DNA from: Clostridiales bacterium
Lineage (GTDB): Bacteria; Bacillota; Clostridia; Lachnospirales; Lachnospiraceae
Direction of reading: 5' to 3'
DNA: 64,000 bases
NCBI GenBank assembly: GCA_021204045.1
Contig: JAJQAA010000022.1
Span: 1-64,000, forward strand
A program made the position numbers and the translations under genes. Below are positions 50,906 to 59,789 of the stretch, one piece after another (position 1 is the stretch's first letter; every line of letters begins with the position of its first letter). The notes under the pieces were generated by a model. The model was not told where the DNA came from, did no database searches, and saw only the letters and a program-made list of their open reading frames with translations.

Positions 50906-52204
50906 ATGAAAAAAGCGATTGTGATAGGTTCCGGCGCCGGGGGCGCTATGATAGCCAAAGAGCTGCAAGACCATTTTCAGGTGACGATATTGGAGGCCGG
51001 GGGTGAATTTCAGCCCTTTGCCTTTTCTGTTGACAAGCTGGCTGGACTGCGCAAGACCGGGCTGTTTCTGGATGAGCGGATGATCTCTATGCTGTTCCCT
51101 GCTATGCGGGTGCAAAAGGCCACCTCGGATATGGTAATGGTACATGGCCGATGCACGGGCGGCACCACGACTCTCGCCACCGGCAGCGCACTGCGGTATG
51201 ATAAGGGCCTGCTGAAATTGGGTATCCATCTGGATGAGGAATTTGAGGAGCTTGCGCAGGAGGTTCCCCTGTCTACTGACCATGAGAAATATTGGTCATC
51301 CCAGACGAAAGCACTTTTTGACGCCTGTGTACAGTTAGGCTTTCAGCCAGCGCCCACGGGCAAGCTGGTGGACTTTGACCGCTGCGTCCATTGCGGGCGC
51401 TGTGTGCTGGGGTGCCGAACAGGGGCGAAATGGGACAGCCGCAGGCTGTTGACGGAGAGCATCGAAAAGGGAGCCGTACTGAAAACCAACTGCAAGGTGA
51501 CAAAGCTCGGCATTGACCGTAATGACAATACCGTACATACCGTCTATGCAAAAGAAGGCGGGAAGCAGACGACTTACAGTGCCGATCTGGTCGTCCTGGC
51601 TGCTGGTGGCCTTGGCACTCCGATTGTTTTGGAGCATTCCGGAATCACCTGCGAGGCGACGCTTTTTGTCGATCCTGTCCTCTGTGTGGCCGCTCAGGTT
51701 CCAGAAGCAGGGCAAGATCATCATATTCCCATGCCATTCGTCATGCAGAGAGATGGTTATATGCTCTCTCCCTATATGGACTATCTAAGTTTTTTCTTCA
51801 ATAAGTCCTGGCGTCTGCCGTCCAGAAACATTCTCAGTATCATGATAAAGCTTTCAGATTCCAGCTTTGGTGCCAGCCGCAGCAGCAAGATAGAAAAGGA
51901 ACTGACACTGACAGACCAGGAGCGGTTGAAAGCGGGTGTGTCTGACTGTAAGGCGATTCTGGGAAAGATGGGCGTCGCCGAGAGTGATATATTCCTTGGG
52001 ACACTGAATGCGGGACATCCTGGTGGGATGCTGCCTCTGACCTCGGAAGAACAAAAAAGCTTTCACAATCGCCGCCTGCCTGAAAATTTGTATATCGCCG
52101 ACGCCACGTTGCTGCCGGAGTCAATGGGAAATCCACCGATTTGGACAATTCTCGCTTTGGCAAAGCGTATCGCAAAGGTTTGTACAGCGACAATAACCCT
52201 GTAG
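50906..52204 (+). CDS. GMC-family FAD oxidoreductase with ferredoxin-like cysteine motif
   Basis: A 432-aa flavoprotein. The FAD-binding GSGAGGAMIAKEL (residues 8-20) and EAGGEF follow the glucose-methanol-choline pattern. The C-terminal GMC signature is NAGHPGGMLPL (near 368) and YIADATLLPESMGNPPIWTILALA. In the middle is Cys160-x2-Cys163-x2-Cys166-x3-Cys170 (CVHCGRCVLGC), a typical [4Fe-4S] ligand set, rare in textbook GMC oxidases but seen in anaerobe members. It probably acts as a dehydrogenase passing electrons to the iron-sulphur centre, not to oxygen. Substrates of the family are primary or secondary alcohols, including fatty alcohols. SD GGAAGGAGGAGC. Last gene of the cluster. Confidence 0.87.
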   Translation: MKKAIVIGSGAGGAMIAKELQDHFQVTILEAGGEFQPFAFSVDKLAGLRKTGLFLDERMISMLFPAMRVQKATSDMVMVHGRCTGGTTTLATGSALRYDKGLLKLGIHLDEEFEELAQEVPLSTDHEKYWSSQTKALFDACVQLGFQPAPTGKLVDFDRCVHCGRCVLGCRTGAKWDSRRLLTESIEKGAVLKTNCKVTKLGIDRNDNTVHTVYAKEGGKQTTYSADLVVLAAGGLGTPIVLEHSGITCEATLFVDPVLCVAAQVPEAGQDHHIPMPFVMQRDGYMLSPYMDYLSFFFNKSWRLPSRNILSIMIKLSDSSFGASRSSKIEKELTLTDQERLKAGVSDCKAILGKMGVAESDIFLGTLNAGHPGGMLPLTSEEQKSFHNRRLPENLYIADATLLPESMGNPPIWTILALAKRIAKVCTATITL

Positions 52205-52480
52205 ACATTTAGACACGAAAAAAGCTTTTGTTTTCAAGGAATAAATTTGTTGCTGACAGCAAAAACGATATTTAATGCCATGCCTTTGAAAAACTCGCTT
52301 CTAACTGTCTACAGATTTTGGAAAACGTGCGGCTGCTGTCGAAAAGATAAGCGGTAGAAAACCCATGTTTATGTGGGGTAAAATTGCAGGAATTGGAGAA
52401 AAGGATATTTTATATCAAAACCCTCAAAAACCGGTTTGAACTATTCGACAAAATATTATTTGGAAAATTCCTGAGCAGAA

Positions 52481-52524
52481 AAATCCCTCTGCCGACTTTC
52501 TCAACATAGTCGGCAAAGGGATTT
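52481..52524. terminator. Strong 17-bp hairpin between the cluster and tnpV
   Basis: AAATCCCTCTGCCGACT (52481-52497) and AGTCGGCAAAGGGATTT (52508-52524), one mismatch, 10-nt loop. It may terminate both convergent units or mark an element end. The adjoining gap 52205-52480 is AT-rich and holds no gene I can support. Confidence 0.7.
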
Positions 52525-52529
52525 ATGCG

Positions 52530-52963
52530 TTACGCGAATATAATTTCAGTGTTCACAATTTCTTTTGCGGTATCACAGATACTGTTCATTTCCTGTATCC
52601 AGATGAATGGATTATCGAATTTAAGCAACTCGGTGATTCCCTGTGTTTTTTCATCTGCGCGACAATCACATAATACCGCTCCTGTGCCTGTTCATCAATG
52701 ACTGACAAATGCTGATACAGCTTTCCAGTCAGAAGCAATCCATCATAAAGTCCGCGCTGATATTCTTTAAGATATTTCTTGCGCCTCTGTCCCCATATAC
52801 CGATGGAAAACTGTTCAGCTGGTGTGTAAGTCAAATTAGGAATCAGATGTCCAGTTTCATTTTCGCTATAGGTTCCACCGGTTTGTTCATAAAGAGATTT
52901 CATGATCGTATTCATCCTTTTCTTATTCATATTTTGTAACCAATCCTGTATGACAGTTGCCAT
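52530..52963 (-). pseudogene. tnpV: TnpV-like transposon protein, frameshifted
   Basis: The N-terminal part is a clear TnpV: MKSLYEQTGGTY, LIPNLTYTPAEQ, IGIWGQRRKKYLKEYQRGLYDGLLLTGKL. The zero frame then runs out in nonfamily sequence and stops at 52586. After a six-base T tract (52646-52651, A6 in the gene), a +1 shift restores the family C-terminus (TQGITELLKFDN, WIQEMNSICDTAKEIVN) and a stop at 52530-52532. One A is therefore missing. TnpV is carried by Tn4451-type and other integrative mobilisable elements of Firmicutes; its role is obscure. No integrase or relaxase is in the window, so this is a relic. Confidence 0.85.
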
Positions 52964-53105
52964 TGTTTAAATTTGATTGATTACTGTTTTATGAACAACC
53001 AGCATTCTGAGCCTTTTTGAATTTATTCCGTTTACATTGGACTGACTGGGTTGGGTGGCGCTATATCTGCTCTTTGCCGAGTTTAAGCAGAAATGTAATT
53101 CGTTC

Positions 53106-53134
53106 TTGACAAAAAAATTTACTCTCCTTATGAT
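53106..53134 (+). promoter_or_regulatory. Consensus promoter of the TPR/SEC-C gene
   Basis: TTGACA (53106-53111), 17-bp spacer, TATGAT (53129-53134), followed by the block also present downstream of the promoter at 43613-43641. The remaining gap from 52964 shows nothing else. Confidence 0.7.
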
Positions 53135-53196
53135 TAGCTTATGCCAATGAACCGAGAACTAAGAGCCTGAGATCTAATTTCACATAGTAAAAAGAT

Positions 53197-54531
53197 ATGG
53201 ATATTCTGACAAAAGGGATAAATAAGCATATGAATGGAAGAAACATATTAAGAGCGTATGATTCGAATCCGGATTCGGTAATTGATATAGAAAATGTTAT
53301 GAGGGAATATCCCCTTTCTTTTGCAGATGATGTGGAAGCGGCGTTTGAGGCAGCTTCCGAAGATGATTTTGAGAAGTCAGCTTCCATCTGCTGTAAATTA
53401 CTGGATTATAAAGCTGTTCCGGAGATCATGCTTCTTCTGGGGACAGATTATTTCATGCAGGGGAGTTTCCTGGCCGCAGAAAGAGTTTTTCGTGATCTGA
53501 TACGGGATTACCCGGATAACGAAGAATATCATGTCTACCATGGTTTGGCGAATCATGCCCTTGGAAACTATAAGGAAGTGGTGAAAGAGTTTAAGCCGCT
53601 CTATCCGCTGAAAACATACCGCCCGTTTTATTTTTCAAACTACGGGGACAGTCTTCAGCAAATTGGGGAAATTAGACAGAGCCGGGATGCTTTTTACATG
53701 GAAGCGGCTTATTTTGCGGAGACCGGGGAAGTTGTTTTACCGGAGATGCTCGATGGGGCATTTGAAAATCTTCTTTATCTCGATATTGCTCTTGGAAACC
53801 AGAAATATCCGGAGGACGTGAAACTCTATTACCGTTTCTTGGAGCAGGTGGAAATGACAGACGTGATGCAGGATCATCTGGCAGATAATATCATATACTT
53901 TTGCAGTCAGATGACCAATAAATGGTACCGCCCGTTGTTTTTGGAATTTATTACGCATATTCGCGATAAGGGTATTTTGAACAATGAGGGACCGCTGGAA
54001 ACCCTGGAATCCGCGTTTGCCTCATGGGAATCCTATGCTTACAATGAGGACCGTCAGGTCATATCACTGGTTGAAACATATCTTACCTCCTGCTATAACA
54101 GAAAATATAGAATAAAGGATGTGTTCCTGGAGGAGGAAAAAGAGCGCATTGAGTTGGAGGCGGCCTGTTATGAATGGTATATGTGCCAATATATTCCGGA
54201 TCATCCGGAAACTACGGCTTATATAAAAGAAACCTATCCTCATACCTATGCGTTTACCGGAGATTTCCTGGAAAAAGCCGGTGCGGACGCAAAAGGAACC
54301 GCGGAAGATATTCTTGACAGTCTCTATGCTTCCCACGGAGACGGGATGTCGCGGACAGAGTTTGTCAATTCCATGCAACGCGCTTACAAAAATACACTCA
54401 ACGATAAAAAGGTCGCTTCCTATGTGTACAGCGGGGAGGAACCATACAAAAAAATCCAGCCCAAAGTGGGAAGAAACGATCCCTGTCCGTGTGGGAGTGG
54501 GAAAAAATATAAAAAGTGCTGTGGTAAATAA
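53197..54531 (+). CDS. TPR-like protein with C-terminal SEC-C zinc motif
   Basis: A 444-aa soluble protein. The N-terminal ~200 residues form helical repeats of TPR type ([46 protein letters not shown]... pattern about residues 85-130), and the middle is a helical domain of unknown type. The last 22 residues are [19 protein letters not shown], a SEC-C zinc-binding motif as at the C-terminus of SecA. Such proteins may dock on ribosomes or SecB-like partners, but no function is established. ATG 53197 is the longest start with only a weak SD; ATG 53230 is an alternative. Stands alone behind a strong promoter. Confidence 0.85.
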   Translation: MDILTKGINKHMNGRNILRAYDSNPDSVIDIENVMREYPLSFADDVEAAFEAASEDDFEKSASICCKLLDYKAVPEIMLLLGTDYFMQGSFLAAERVFRDLIRDYPDNEEYHVYHGLANHALGNYKEVVKEFKPLYPLKTYRPFYFSNYGDSLQQIGEIRQSRDAFYMEAAYFAETGEVVLPEMLDGAFENLLYLDIALGNQKYPEDVKLYYRFLEQVEMTDVMQDHLADNIIYFCSQMTNKWYRPLFLEFITHIRDKGILNNEGPLETLESAFASWESYAYNEDRQVISLVETYLTSCYNRKYRIKDVFLEEEKERIELEAACYEWYMCQYIPDHPETTAYIKETYPHTYAFTGDFLEKAGADAKGTAEDILDSLYASHGDGMSRTEFVNSMQRAYKNTLNDKKVASYVYSGEEPYKKIQPKVGRNDPCPCGSGKKYKKCCGK

Positions 54532-54562
54532 GATTTCAGATTTTTAAGCGGAGGCGCGAGAC

Positions 54563-56020
54563 GTGCTGTTCAATTCCTTATCCTACGCGATTTTTCTTCC
54601 CATCGTATTTGCATTGTACTGGATCCTTCCCGGCTGCCATCGCTGGTGGCTTCTGCTTGCGGCCAGCTACTATTTTTATATGAGCTGGAATGTCCGCTAT
54701 GTCGTTCTGATCCTGTTTACGACGGTGATATCTTACATAAGCGCGCTGTTGCTTGAGCGGACAGCCTCCCTGCGGCAGAAGCGTGCGATTTTAATGCTCG
54801 CCCTGGTATCGTGTCTGGGTGTGCTTTTTGTGTTTAAATATTTCAATTTCGTCAGCCAGTCGGTCAGTGATTTTTGCAGAATGATTTCCATTCCGCTGCA
54901 TCCTGTGACACTAAAGCTTATGCTCCCGGTGGGGATTTCGTTTTATACGTTCCAGACACTCAGCTATGTGATTGACGTCTATCGGGGCGAGATCAGGGCG
55001 GAGCGGCATTTTGGCATCTATGCCACGTTTGTTTCCTTTTTCCCGCAGCTGGTAGCCGGCCCGATAGAGCGCAGCAAAAATCTGCTGCATCAGATCCGGG
55101 AAGAGCATGTATTTGACTACAATCAGGCGGCATATGGCATGAAGCTGCTGACCTGGGGATTCTTCAAAAAGCTGGTGGTGGCGGATAATCTGGCGGTGTA
55201 TGTAGACACGATTTATAATCAGATTTATCTTTACCGGGGGCTGTCGCTGATGGTGGCCTCGGTGTTCTTCGCGTTTCAGATCTATTGTGACTTTTCCGGC
55301 TATTCCGACATCGCCAGAGGCACGGCCCGCCTTTTCGGAGTGGAGCTGATGACCAATTTTAAAAGCCCGTATTTTTCTACTTCCATACGGGAGTTCTGGA
55401 GCCGCTGGCACATTTCCCTTTCTACCTGGTTTCGCGATTATGTGTATATTCCCCTGGGCGGAAACCGCGTAAAAAAATCCCGGCACTATTGTAATCTGAT
55501 TGTGACGTTCCTGGTCAGCGGATTGTGGCATGGAGCCAACTGGACCTTTATTGTCTGGGGTGGAATCCACGGTGTTCTTCAGGTGTGCGAGCAGGCACTG
55601 GGACTGAGTCCCAAAAAACAAACTGTATCAGGCGGTGCAAAACGCCATACCCTGCGATGGTGGGCAAGCGTGATCGTTGTGTTTGTTCTTGTCTGTCTGG
55701 CGTGGGTGTTTTTCCGGGCCAATTCACTCGACGATGCCATCTATCTGTTGTCCAATATGTTTTATGGCATCAGCGATCCTTATCACTATGCGTGGCAGGC
55801 CTGCATGGATATGAACATCTGGGCAAAACGGGCCGCTTGGCTGTCGCTTTATCTACTGATCCTGCTGGCTTTTGACTATGCTTCCCTGCGGACGGATGTG
55901 ATCGCCTGGCTGGGAACGCGCAGTGCGGTTGTGCGTTATCTCGTTTATTTCGGACTTGTGACATTTATAATCTTCAACCGATCGGTTACGGAGTCTGCTT
56001 TTATTTATTTTCAATTCTGA
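54563..56020 (+). CDS. MBOAT-family O-acyltransferase (AlgI/DltB/PatA type)
   Basis: A 485-aa polytopic membrane acyltransferase with about eleven hydrophobic segments. Family marks are the N-terminal MLFNSLSYAIFLPIVF, SYYFYMSWN, LPVGISFYTFQTLSYVIDVYRGE, FFPQLVAGPIERS, and the catalytic-His region FLVSGLWHGANWTFIVWGGIHG. It would pass an acyl (usually acetyl) group across the membrane to decorate an exopolysaccharide, peptidoglycan or secondary polymer. The start is GTG 54563, with SD GGAGG 8 nt upstream. Followed after 51 bp by its likely partner. Confidence 0.92.
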   Translation: MLFNSLSYAIFLPIVFALYWILPGCHRWWLLLAASYYFYMSWNVRYVVLILFTTVISYISALLLERTASLRQKRAILMLALVSCLGVLFVFKYFNFVSQSVSDFCRMISIPLHPVTLKLMLPVGISFYTFQTLSYVIDVYRGEIRAERHFGIYATFVSFFPQLVAGPIERSKNLLHQIREEHVFDYNQAAYGMKLLTWGFFKKLVVADNLAVYVDTIYNQIYLYRGLSLMVASVFFAFQIYCDFSGYSDIARGTARLFGVELMTNFKSPYFSTSIREFWSRWHISLSTWFRDYVYIPLGGNRVKKSRHYCNLIVTFLVSGLWHGANWTFIVWGGIHGVLQVCEQALGLSPKKQTVSGGAKRHTLRWWASVIVVFVLVCLAWVFFRANSLDDAIYLLSNMFYGISDPYHYAWQACMDMNIWAKRAAWLSLYLLILLAFDYASLRTDVIAWLGTRSAVVRYLVYFGLVTFIIFNRSVTESAFIYFQF

Positions 56021-56071
56021 GGAACAGTTAATACAGAAAATTGCGGGATACTGCTCAGGAGGATACACAGG

Positions 56072-57079
56072 ATGAAACGATTTTTAATCCGGCTTCTGCC
56101 GTTTTTTGTGTGGATCGCTTTGCTTATGGTGGCGCTTCCGATGGTCATTGATCCTTACAATGTATTCCACTGGAATCATCTCCGGGACAATGGCATTGAG
56201 CCGAATAAAAATTTTCTGAAGATGGAGTACATCCTGCATAATCCGGACAAATTCGATGCGTTTTTGTTTGGATCTTCGCGGGTATCCGCGATCCATACGG
56301 ATTTGATCGAGGGCTATCGCTGTTATAACATGACCTATTCGGAGGGCGTGCCAAGGGAGCATCTGGAAAATCTGCAGGTTATGCTGGAACATGGCATTTG
56401 TCCGCGTATGGTAATGATAGGAGTGGACAGTGTTTCCTGCATGGTTGACCCCGAATTCCATAAGGGGGATCGCCTTCGCTGCCCGTATCCCATGACCAAT
56501 GAGGCACGCAGACAGTTTTATCTGCTGTATCTGGAACCGATCATGGCTGTGGAATCCTTGGAAACTACGCTTTTTGGAGTGCAGGCAGTGACCTACGACC
56601 AGAAGATTTATGATGTGGGCTGGAATCTGGATTATGGTCTGATATCCAGTTATGACTGGTCGCAGGCCGTCGGCGACTGGACGGAACTTTATGCCAACCG
56701 TGTTTTGCAGGCCCTGGAAGAAATCCGACAGATTAAGGAGTTGTGTGATGCCAATGGGATAGACCTGATTGTTTTTACCAATCCCATGCATCATCTGACC
56801 TATGAAAAGGTCATGGAAAACGGCTACCGGGATTTCCTTGAGGGGCTGGCCCAGATCACGGACTATTATAATTTCAGCGGTATCAACGATATAACCATAA
56901 ACAATGACAATTACCTGGAAACGAGTCATTACCGGGCGGAGCTGGGAGACCGGATTCTGGACGCGATATTTAAAAATCAGGTCGATCTCCATCTGCTGGA
57001 ACAGGGATTTGACTATAAGGTGACCAGCGACAACTGTGAAGAATTCCTGCGAAACTATATCGACGGGCATAATTTCTGA
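56072..57079 (+). CDS. Membrane-anchored SGNH-like acyltransfer partner
   Basis: A 335-aa protein with one N-terminal transmembrane helix (FFVWIALLMVALPMVIDPYNV) and an extracytoplasmic domain beginning FDAFLFGSSRVSAIH. GSSR resembles the nucleophile block of the AlgX/DltD/PatB-type SGNH proteins that pair with MBOATs, and a late DYYNFSGINDI and HYRAELGDRIL could carry the Asp and His. Lying just after the MBOAT gene, it is the probable transferase acting on the target polymer. SD AGGAGG. The partner role is inferred from position and motif, since sequence similarity within the group is low. Confidence 0.78.
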   Translation: MKRFLIRLLPFFVWIALLMVALPMVIDPYNVFHWNHLRDNGIEPNKNFLKMEYILHNPDKFDAFLFGSSRVSAIHTDLIEGYRCYNMTYSEGVPREHLENLQVMLEHGICPRMVMIGVDSVSCMVDPEFHKGDRLRCPYPMTNEARRQFYLLYLEPIMAVESLETTLFGVQAVTYDQKIYDVGWNLDYGLISSYDWSQAVGDWTELYANRVLQALEEIRQIKELCDANGIDLIVFTNPMHHLTYEKVMENGYRDFLEGLAQITDYYNFSGINDITINNDNYLETSHYRAELGDRILDAIFKNQVDLHLLEQGFDYKVTSDNCEEFLRNYIDGHNF

Positions 57080-57118
57080 CAGAATTACCGCGAAAAATCG
57101 TGTGAAAAAACAAAACAC

Positions 57119-57147
57119 TTGACAGAGCGATTGAAATCCCATATAAT
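57119..57147 (+). promoter_or_regulatory. Consensus promoter of the amino-acid ABC operon
   Basis: TTGACA (57119-57124), 17-bp spacer, TATAAT (57142-57147), both perfect. The start codon is at 57209. Confidence 0.75.
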
Positions 57148-57208
57148 TCACTATGTTATCGCATTAGCAGACTAAAGTGTCTGCGGAACGAGGGGAGAGA
57201 TCGCTATT

Positions 57209-58189
57209 ATGAAAAAAAATTTTGGGAAAATACTTGCCTGCACCGGGGCGGCAGCGATGCTGACGGTGTCAGTGCTGAGCGGTTGTTCCGCGCTGGGAAG
57301 CGCGCCGACTGTGGCGGCGGAGACAACCACTGCTGCAGAAAGTACTGAGGCAGAGAACGAAACTTCTGCGGAAGAAACGACCGGAGAGGAAACGATGGCG
57401 GAGGCGGAAAGCAACGAAGCATCGGATGGCGGCAGCCGCCTGGATGAGATTCTGGCACGCGGTTATATCGAAGTCGCGACGGAGCCGTATTTTGCGCCGA
57501 ATGAGTTCATTGATCCTGCCAAACAGGGGGATGACAAATATGTCGGTTCCGATATTGAACTGGCACATTATATCGCGGATAAGCTGGGGGTTGAATGCCG
57601 CATTATCCCGCTGGAATTTGACGCGGTGCTGACCGGTATTACCGACGGCAAATATGATCTCGCGATCTCTGCACTGGCCTATACTCCGGCGAGAGCGGAG
57701 GCGATGGAGATGTCCATCGGTTATCGTTTTGGCGAGATTACGCAGTATGGCCTTCTGATCCGTCAGGAGGACGCGGAAACGATTAAGAGCGCCGATGATC
57801 TGGCGGACAAGGTGGTGGTATGCCAGGCCGGTTCCCTTCAGGAACTGTTCGCGACGCAGCAGATTCCGGCGATGCAGGAATTGAAGCGCACCTCCTCCTC
57901 CAATGACGCTTATCTGACCGTACAGGAGGAAAAAGCCGACGCGGCGGTTGTTGCGAAGGAAACCGCGCAGCTCTATGTTGATGCCAATCCGGAAGGGAAA
58001 CTGATGGTGGTGCCGGATTTCGCGTTTGAGACAGACGAATCGACACAGGGAACCCGGATCGGTATCACGAAAGGGGAAACCGCCCTGTTAAATAAGGTAA
58101 ATGAAATCCTGGAAGAACTGGTACCGACCGGCCAGTACGACGAGTGGTACGAGGAGTACAGCGAGTACGCACGGAGCCTGGGTCTGTAA
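57209..58189 (+). CDS. Amino-acid-type ABC substrate-binding lipoprotein
   Basis: A 326-aa family-3 solute-binding protein. Signal peptide with lipobox LSGC (MLTVSVLSGCSALG), a Glu/Thr/Ala-rich linker of about 50 residues, then the two-lobed fold: LARGYIEVATEPYFAPNEFID, GSDIELAHYIADKLGVECRII, FDAVLTGITDGKYDLAISALAYTPARAEAMEMS, and VVCQAGSLQELF. The Arg-containing TPARAEAM segment is the amino-acid carboxylate site of the family. The AbgB-like hydrolase in the operon suggests an N-acyl amino acid or dipeptide substrate. A hairpin (58250-58282) separates it from the permease. Confidence 0.92.
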   Translation: MKKNFGKILACTGAAAMLTVSVLSGCSALGSAPTVAAETTTAAESTEAENETSAEETTGEETMAEAESNEASDGGSRLDEILARGYIEVATEPYFAPNEFIDPAKQGDDKYVGSDIELAHYIADKLGVECRIIPLEFDAVLTGITDGKYDLAISALAYTPARAEAMEMSIGYRFGEITQYGLLIRQEDAETIKSADDLADKVVVCQAGSLQELFATQQIPAMQELKRTSSSNDAYLTVQEEKADAAVVAKETAQLYVDANPEGKLMVVPDFAFETDESTQGTRIGITKGETALLNKVNEILEELVPTGQYDEWYEEYSEYARSLGL

Positions 58190-58249
58190 ACGGGAGTATG
58201 GTTGCCGATTTTATTGGAAGCAGATATCGGTAGCCCGGATAATCAATGA

Positions 58250-58282
58250 TGCAGGGAAGTCGTGTGTTGCGGCTTCCCTGCA
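58250..58282 (+). terminator. Hairpin between binding protein and permease (attenuator or mRNA stabiliser)
   Basis: Perfect TGCAGGGAAG (58250-58259) with CTTCCCTGCA (58273-58282), 13-nt loop, no T-run. Hairpins in this place usually keep binding-protein expression above that of the permease. Confidence 0.65.
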
Positions 58283-58359
58283 CGCGTGAAGACACAGGAA
58301 AACAATATTGACAGCAGATCCTTGTGAAATAAGCTGTCATATTATAAACGAAAGGGAAC

Positions 58360-59034
58360 ATGGCCGATATGATCGAAACAGTAATAAAAATGTGGGACCG
58401 CTACAGTTACGTATATCTGTATGGTCTGGCTGGAACATTATGTCTGGCCGCGATTACCGTATTTCTGGGGACGGTTCTGGGGATTCTGCTGGCGGTGTTA
58501 CGTCTGACAAAGTTTAAACCGGCGGAGCTTTTCGTGCAGTTTTATGTGTGGGTGCTGCGGGGAACGCCGATCCTGCTGCAGCTGTATTTTTTCTGGATTT
58601 TTCTTCCCAAAATTACCGGAATCAAATTGTCGGATACGTTCTGCATCATCGTTGCCCTGATTATCAACGCGAGCGCATACGTCGCGGAAGTAATCCGCGC
58701 CGGTATTCAGGCGGTCGACCGCGGGCAGACGGAGGCGGCGCGAAGTCTTGGCATGACGTCGCTGCACACGATGACGCGGATCATTTTCCCGCAGGCAATC
58801 AAAAACATCCTGCCCGCGCTGGGCAACGAGTTTATTATCATGGTAAAACAGGTTTCCCTGGCGTCGGTATTCTTTGTCAACGAACTGACGACTTCTTATA
58901 AGACGGTTGCGTCCGCGACATTCCGCCAGGTAGAATCAATTCTCATAGCCGGACTGATTTATCTGCTGGTAACGACGGTACTTTCCCAGGCTTTAAAATA
59001 TGCAGAATGGAGGCTGAGTCAGAGTGAGCGCTAA
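58360..59034 (+). CDS. Amino-acid ABC transporter permease
   Basis: A 224-aa HisM/GlnP-type permease with five hydrophobic segments and the EAA loop [27 protein letters not shown] (near residues 127-150). [13 protein letters not shown] is the usual family start of the core. SD AAAGGG lies 3 nt before ATG 58360 and 12 nt before ATG 58369; either could be used. The stop overlaps the ATPase start by 11 bp. Confidence 0.94.
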   Translation: MADMIETVIKMWDRYSYVYLYGLAGTLCLAAITVFLGTVLGILLAVLRLTKFKPAELFVQFYVWVLRGTPILLQLYFFWIFLPKITGIKLSDTFCIIVALIINASAYVAEVIRAGIQAVDRGQTEAARSLGMTSLHTMTRIIFPQAIKNILPALGNEFIIMVKQVSLASVFFVNELTTSYKTVASATFRQVESILIAGLIYLLVTTVLSQALKYAEWRLSQSER

Positions 59035-59788
59035 TTTTGAACCAAACGCGGATGGAAAACAGCCGGTAATCCATGTGGAAGATCTGAAAAAATCCTTCGG
59101 AAAGCTGGAGGTACTGAAAGGGATCACCGAATCCATCTATGAGGGAGAAGTGGTGTCCATTATCGGTCCAAGCGGCGGCGGTAAAAGCACGTTCCTGCGC
59201 TGCCTGAATCTGCTGGAGCAGCCGACCGGCGGCTCGATCTACTACCGCGGAAAAAATATTATGGATAAGTCGGTCAATATTGATCAATATCGTCAGCATC
59301 TGGGGATGGTATTCCAGAGCTACAATGTGTTTCCTCATCTGAAGGTGCTGGAAAATATTACGATCGCGCCGATGCTGGAAAAAAAGATGCCAAAGGCGGA
59401 AGCGGAAGAGAAGGCTGTGCAGCTTTTGGAACGGGTTGGACTGCTGGATAAAAAAGACGAATATCCCGGCAAACTTTCCGGAGGACAGAAGCAGCGCCTC
59501 GCCATCGTGCGCGCACTCGCGATGGAGCCGGAGGTCATGCTCTTTGACGAGCCGACATCCGCGCTGGATCCGGAGATGGTAAAGGAAGTCCTGAACGTTG
59601 TACAGGATCTGGCAGATTCCGGGATGACGACCGTGATTGTCACACACGAGATGGGCTTTGCGAAAGAAGTCAGCGACCGCGTGTTCTTTATCGCAGAGGG
59701 CATTATCATGGAAAAAGGGTCTCCTCAGGAGATTTTTGAACATCCGAAAAATCCGCGGACGATCGACTTTTTAGGGAAGGTTCTGTAA
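59024..59788 (+). CDS. Amino-acid ABC transporter ATP-binding protein
   Basis: A 254-aa ATPase of the GlnQ/HisP group: Walker [10 protein letters not shown] (residues about 48-56), Q-loop [10 protein letters not shown], signature LSGGQKQR, Walker [16 protein letters not shown]-loop VTHEM. The start is GTG 59024 inside the permease gene. Next gene starts 1 bp after the stop, so expression is coupled. An extra ~18 residues at the N-terminus compared with typical GlnQ suggests the start may be slightly downstream, but no other start has a good SD. Confidence 0.95.
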   Translation: MSANFEPNADGKQPVIHVEDLKKSFGKLEVLKGITESIYEGEVVSIIGPSGGGKSTFLRCLNLLEQPTGGSIYYRGKNIMDKSVNIDQYRQHLGMVFQSYNVFPHLKVLENITIAPMLEKKMPKAEAEEKAVQLLERVGLLDKKDEYPGKLSGGQKQRLAIVRALAMEPEVMLFDEPTSALDPEMVKEVLNVVQDLADSGMTTVIVTHEMGFAKEVSDRVFFIAEGIIMEKGSPQEIFEHPKNPRTIDFLGKVL

Positions 59789-59789
59789 A

